Source: DATCDR01 sp036510575 (GTDB lineage Bacteria > Actinomycetota > Acidimicrobiia > Acidimicrobiales > Bog-793). Taken from it: DNA of 9,455 nt. The position numbers and the translations under genes are program-made. This document shows, piece by piece, positions 7,375 through 9,455 of this stretch (position 1 is the stretch's first letter; each line of letters begins with the position of its first letter). The notes below the pieces were generated by a model, which was not told where the DNA came from, made no database searches, and saw only the letters and a program-made list of their open reading frames with translations. The stretch covers positions 1 through 9,455 of the forward strand of contig DATCDR010000211.1 of assembly GCA_036510575.1 (NCBI GenBank), in the 5' to 3' direction.

Positions 7375-7445
7375 TGCGCGCGCCAGTAGGCACAGCTGAC
7401 AACTCGTTGGTTAGGCCGTTCCCCCGGCCTAACCGGTGGCGATGA
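7375..7445 (+). pseudogene. Detached 3' end of the interrupted small gene
   Basis: Read in the frame of the upstream gene after removing the IS, this encodes VRAPVGTADNSLVRPFPRPN and three more residues before TGA 7443-7445. It has no start of its own. Its end would overlap the 3' end of the convergent SEC-C gene by 17 bases. Confidence 0.55.
7409..7434. terminator. Perfect 10-bp stem-loop between convergent genes
   Basis: GGTTAGGCCG (7409-7418) and CGGCCTAACC (7425-7434) pair perfectly around the six-base loop TTCCCC. No T-run follows on either strand, so it is not a classic intrinsic terminator, but its place at the meeting point of two convergent 3' ends suggests a bidirectional transcript end or stabiliser. 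It contains the SEC-C gene stop codon (7429-7431). Confidence 0.55.
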
Positions 7446-7965
7446 GGAGCCCTGACGGCGTGCGCTCATCGCCCGACGCGACAGCGATCGCCTGGGCCAC
7501 CGACGAGATCAACAGCGCCGACTCGCGTTGGTTGAGATCGATGATCCCAACGGCCGCGAGTGCCGGCGGCACCAGCCCGCGATCACGAAGTTCGAGCAGT
7601 GCCGCTGCGAGCTCAAGACGGCGTTCGACGGTGTCGAGCTCGCCGGCAACAGCGCGGACTGCGACGTCGAATCCATCGTCGTCATGGGTCGAGCACGCCT
7701 CGATCGCCTGATCGATCGTCGGTGTGAGCACGCCCGGTAGGTGGACCTGGAGCGAGAGGTCGAGCTCGGGAAGGTAGACGACCCCGTCGTAGAGATCGCC
7801 GAAGCGTTCCCTCCCGAGCGGAGCGACGACGTGGATCGCCTCCAGCTGGAGCCGGGCTAGTCGTGCGCGCGGTGTCGTCACCTTCAGCTCCGGCTCTGCT
7901 GCGCAACAGCGCTTCACTTTGAGCCCGCTCCCACAGGGACAGGGCTCGTTGCGACCGACCTTCAT
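7429..7965 (-). CDS. SEC-C zinc-motif protein of unknown role
   Basis: A 178-residue protein opening with the SEC-C zinc-binding motif at residues 3-21 (VGRNEPCPCGSGLKVKRCC); Cys9, Cys11, Cys20 and Cys21 are the expected zinc ligands. SEC-C is best known at the C-terminus of SecA, where it binds zinc and SecB, but it also occurs in many small uncharacterised proteins such as this one. The rest is Leu/Ala-rich and probably mainly helical in its second half (LELAAALLELRDRG); I recognise no other domain. The start at 7963-7965 is chosen because GAGGAGG lies six bases upstream and the motif begins at once; the frame is open further upstream (to 8166) but that part is not protein-like and runs into the structured region. 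The gene lies between two IS elements and reads toward the IS1380 insertion. It looks intact. Confidence 0.8.
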   Translation of the reverse strand: MKVGRNEPCPCGSGLKVKRCCAAEPELKVTTPRARLARLQLEAIHVVAPLGRERFGDLYDGVVYLPELDLSLQVHLPGVLTPTIDQAIEACSTHDDDGFDVAVRAVAGELDTVERRLELAAALLELRDRGLVPPALAAVGIIDLNQRESALLISSVAQAIAVASGDERTPSGLLIATG

Positions 7966-8022
7966 GGGCCACCTCCTCGTCCATGTCATGGTTGCTCGGT
8001 GCAAATAGCAAGTGGTGGATGA

Positions 8023-8095
8023 GGGTCCACCAGTCGTCGGGGCGGTCCGGACATGATCCGGTTGCGACCCGAACCCAACGACTGATGGAGACCCC
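8023..8095. repeat. Long imperfect inverted repeat upstream of the IS5 transposase
   Basis: The left arm (8023-8041) and right arm (8074-8095) pair over about 17 bases with two mismatches and a GA bulge, including TCCA with TGGA, CAGTCGT with ACGACTG, and GGG with CCC at both ends. Inside the loop CCGGA (8047-8051) and TCCGG (8057-8061) form a second short stem. On plus-strand RNA the right arm covers GGAG at 8087-8090, the probable ribosome binding site of the transposase starting at 8096. Both mismatches are C against A on plus and would be G-U pairs in a minus-strand transcript, where this would lie in the leader of the SEC-C gene. Confidence 0.6.
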
Positions 8096-8938
8096 ATGCT
8101 CGCACTTCGACCCGACATCGTGGAGGCTGTTTGGCAGGCCTTCGCCGGCCACCTGCCCGAACGCAACGAGAAGCCCCATCCGCTTGGCTGTCACCGGCGA
8201 CGTATCTCTGACCGGGACTGTTTCGAGGCGATCTTGTTCCGCCTCGTCACCGGCTGCAGCTGGGACGTCGCAGGGCGACTCGGAAAGGGCGGGGAGACGA
8301 CGCTTCGCCGACGGCGCGACGAATGGCTCGCTGCCGGGGTCTTCGCCGCACTTGTCGAGGAGGCGTTACGCGCCTATGACCGCGTGATCGGCCTCGACCT
8401 GTCCGAGGTTGCGATCGACGGCTCTCAGCACAAGGCACCAAGTGGTGGTGAGGGCACGGGGCCGAGCCCGGTCGATCGAGGAAAGACCGGATGGAAGTGG
8501 TCGATCGCGACCGATCGCTTCGGCATCCCTATCGGCTGGGCGATCGACGGCGCGAACCGCAACGACTCGATCATGTTGCCGCCGACGCTCGCCGACGTGG
8601 CGACGAGGGGACTCCTCGATGAGATCGAGACGCTGCATCTCGATCGTGGTTATGACAACAATGTCGTGCGGAGCCACGTCGCTTCGGTCGGCATCGACGA
8701 CCTTGTCTGCGCAAGGAGGCGAGCACCAGGTGCGGCAAAGAGCAAGAAGATCCTCCCGCTCGGCCTGCGGTGGCCGGTCGAGCGCACGAACTCGTGGCTC
8801 TCGAACTTCGGCGGACTGCGGCGCAACACCGATCGTTTCATCGCCCAGCGCCTCGCTCAGTTTGCCCTCGCCATCACGCTCGTCATCATCGTGAAGCTCG
8901 TGAAGTGGAAAGAACGCTGGCAGAACACGACCGGATGA
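8056..8938 (+). mobile_element. IS5-family insertion sequence, ends not resolved
   Basis: The transposase at 8096-8938 shows that an IS5-family element is here. The only end similarity I find is GATCCGGTTGCG at 8056-8067 against CATCCGGTCGTG, the reverse complement of 8926-8937; the shared core is ATCCGGT, with scattered matches after it. That would put the right end inside the transposase stop region. No target duplication is clear. The inverted-repeat arm at 8023-8041 falls outside these limits, so the true left end may be further left. Treat the coordinates as approximate. Confidence 0.35.
8096..8938 (+). CDS. IS5-family DDE transposase, intact
   Basis: Transposase of 280 residues, a normal length for single-ORF members of the IS5 family. 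The N-terminal domain has the typical ISDRDCFEAILFRLVTGCSW segment (37-56). The catalytic triad is complete: Asp108 in EVAIDGSQHK, Asp183 in LHLDRGYDN, and Glu229 in RWPVERTNSWL, with the trailing FGGLRRNTDR usual for the family. ATG 8096 is preceded by GGAG at 8087-8090 with a five-base spacer. No frameshift is seen, so the enzyme may be active, in contrast with the IS1380 copy upstream. The leader can fold so as to hide the GGAG, which could limit translation. Confidence 0.9.
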   Translation: MLALRPDIVEAVWQAFAGHLPERNEKPHPLGCHRRRISDRDCFEAILFRLVTGCSWDVAGRLGKGGETTLRRRRDEWLAAGVFAALVEEALRAYDRVIGLDLSEVAIDGSQHKAPSGGEGTGPSPVDRGKTGWKWSIATDRFGIPIGWAIDGANRNDSIMLPPTLADVATRGLLDEIETLHLDRGYDNNVVRSHVASVGIDDLVCARRRAPGAAKSKKILPLGLRWPVERTNSWLSNFGGLRRNTDRFIAQRLAQFALAITLVIIVKLVKWKERWQNTTG

Positions 8939-9120
8939 GGCCGCCTACTGGCGCGCGCTCTTATATCAATATTAGAACGGCGCTCCAGCGGACGGCGGGA
9001 CGATCATCGACTTGATGCCTGTTTGAGCACCCTGTCACCCATGGCGCACGGGATCAGGGGTTCGCCGCTCGGTGCATCCGAGAACCCGCGGAATAAGAGC
9101 CGCCTCAGCCTCGCCCGGTA

Positions 9121-9381
9121 ATGCCGCGACGCCGAGAACTACCTGGTCAGGGAATGATTGAATCGAGCCGATCGAGAATAACGAGGCTTCCGAGCGCGTT
9201 GGTGAAGAGCTCTGGAGACATTGCGCCGGTAGCGGAGAGCATCTGTCGAAGGATTCCCAATGATTGCGAATGGTCAAATGCTGATCTGGCGGCAGGAAGT
9301 TTTGATAGCCGAAAAGAGGTTGTCCCGTTCATCGTGGAATTTGAAGTGGCGGTCCCCCGCCTGACTCCTACCAACTGGTAG
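9121..9381 (+). CDS. Weak hypothetical ORF, 86 codons
   Basis: An ATG-started ORF whose product contains SSGDIAPVAESICRRIPN and ends VPRLTPTNW. No ribosome binding site lies at a proper distance from ATG 9121 or the internal ATG 9154. I recognise no family, and a minus-strand frame (9147-9374) is also open across it. It may be decayed coding DNA. Its stop falls in the palindrome at 9367-9382. Confidence 0.2.
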   Translation: MPRRRELPGQGMIESSRSRITRLPSALVKSSGDIAPVAESICRRIPNDCEWSNADLAAGSFDSRKEVVPFIVEFEVAVPRLTPTNW

Positions 9382-9382
9382 G
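9367..9382. promoter_or_regulatory. Perfect 7-2-7 palindrome, operator-like
   Basis: CCTACCA-AC-TGGTAGG is a perfect inverted repeat 42 bases upstream of the start at 9425. Its size and TACC/GGTA half-sites are usual for TetR-type operators. The half-sites recall the TACC-N5-GGTA site at 5028. Regulation of the 9425 gene is inference. Confidence 0.35.
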
Positions 9383-9424
9383 TATCGGGCGTTCCGCCAA
9401 GAACATCCGAGACAGGGGACCACC

Positions 9425-9455
9425 ATGAAGAAGAACTACCAGACCAAGCACGTTG
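9425..9455 (+). CDS. Start of a gene running off the right edge
   Basis: ATG 9425 follows a good ribosome binding site (AGGGGA, six or so bases upstream) and opens a frame reading MKKNYQTKHV to the end of the window. Only ten residues are visible, too few to assign a family. The palindrome at 9367-9382 lies upstream and may control it. Confidence 0.5.
   Translation, partial: MKKNYQTKHV

Larger units (their letters stand above)
8939..9424. other. Lower-GC stretch with no firm gene
   Basis: About 486 bases between the IS5 transposase and the gene at the right edge. Base composition is visibly less GC-rich, with an AT-rich patch TTATATCAATATTAG near 8962-8976. A bulged hairpin lies at 9058-9087 (GGGTT with AACCC outside, CTCGG with CCGAG inside, loop TGCAT). 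A weak ORF occupies 9121-9381. Confidence 0.4.

Noticed and set aside
7966..8166. N-terminal extension of the SEC-C protein
   Set aside because: The residues are not protein-like for this family, the region is highly structured, and a good binding site precedes the start at 7965.
5768..8938. Composite transposon formed by the two IS elements around the SEC-C gene
   Set aside because: The elements belong to different families with different ends, so they cannot act together as a standard composite; IS1380 also has its own duplication.
1..9455. tRNA, rRNA or CRISPR array
   Set aside because: No cloverleaf, rRNA-like segment or regularly spaced repeat was seen by eye on either strand.

Overview
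The window is GC-rich DNA with actinobacterial gene style: GTG starts, strong G/C bias at codon third positions, an FtsX-type permease with a VapBC module and a DHA2-type exporter. Sequence flavour suggests a high-GC actinobacterium, possibly of the Acidimicrobiia, but no gene here fixes the taxon. It reads as an accessory region under decay: two unrelated insertion sequences, one gene cut in two by a transposon, a frameshifted antitoxin, a frameshifted transposase and a permease without its N-terminus.

Layout, left to right. (1) 46-2355 (+) is the larger part of an FtsX/MacB-type ABC permease, with no start or N-terminal membrane segment visible upstream. (2) Its stop overlaps a vapB antitoxin start (TAGTG). 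vapB carries an apparent +1 frameshift, and its ancestral 3' end overlaps the start of an intact vapC PIN-domain toxin (2565-2975). A 41-codon ORF then overlaps the vapC stop (ATGA). (3) 2976-3406 has no convincing gene. (4) 3407-4951 (+) is a 14-helix DHA2-family MFS efflux protein. (5) 4952-5508 has no gene but holds short palindromes. (6) 5509 starts a small protein, possibly a dimeric alpha/beta-barrel type, interrupted by (7) a complete IS1380-family element (5768-7369) with perfect 20-bp ends and a 5-bp target duplication CTTAG. Its transposase has two compensating frameshifts. (8) 7429-7965 (-) is an intact SEC-C zinc-motif protein. (9) 8023-8095 is a long imperfect inverted repeat just ahead of (10) an IS5-family transposase (8096-8938, +). 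(11) 8939-9424 is a lower-GC stretch with at most one weak ORF. (12) A new ORF starts at 9425 and runs off the right edge.

Only vapBC and the chain of overlapping start/stop codons between 2353 and 3097 suggest genes expressed together; the rest looks like independent cargo. I found no clear evidence of a new multi-gene system. The best leads are the toxin whose antitoxin is out of frame, the IS1380 copy with a clean insertion footprint but a twice-shifted transposase, and the structured leader between the SEC-C gene and the IS5 transposase.
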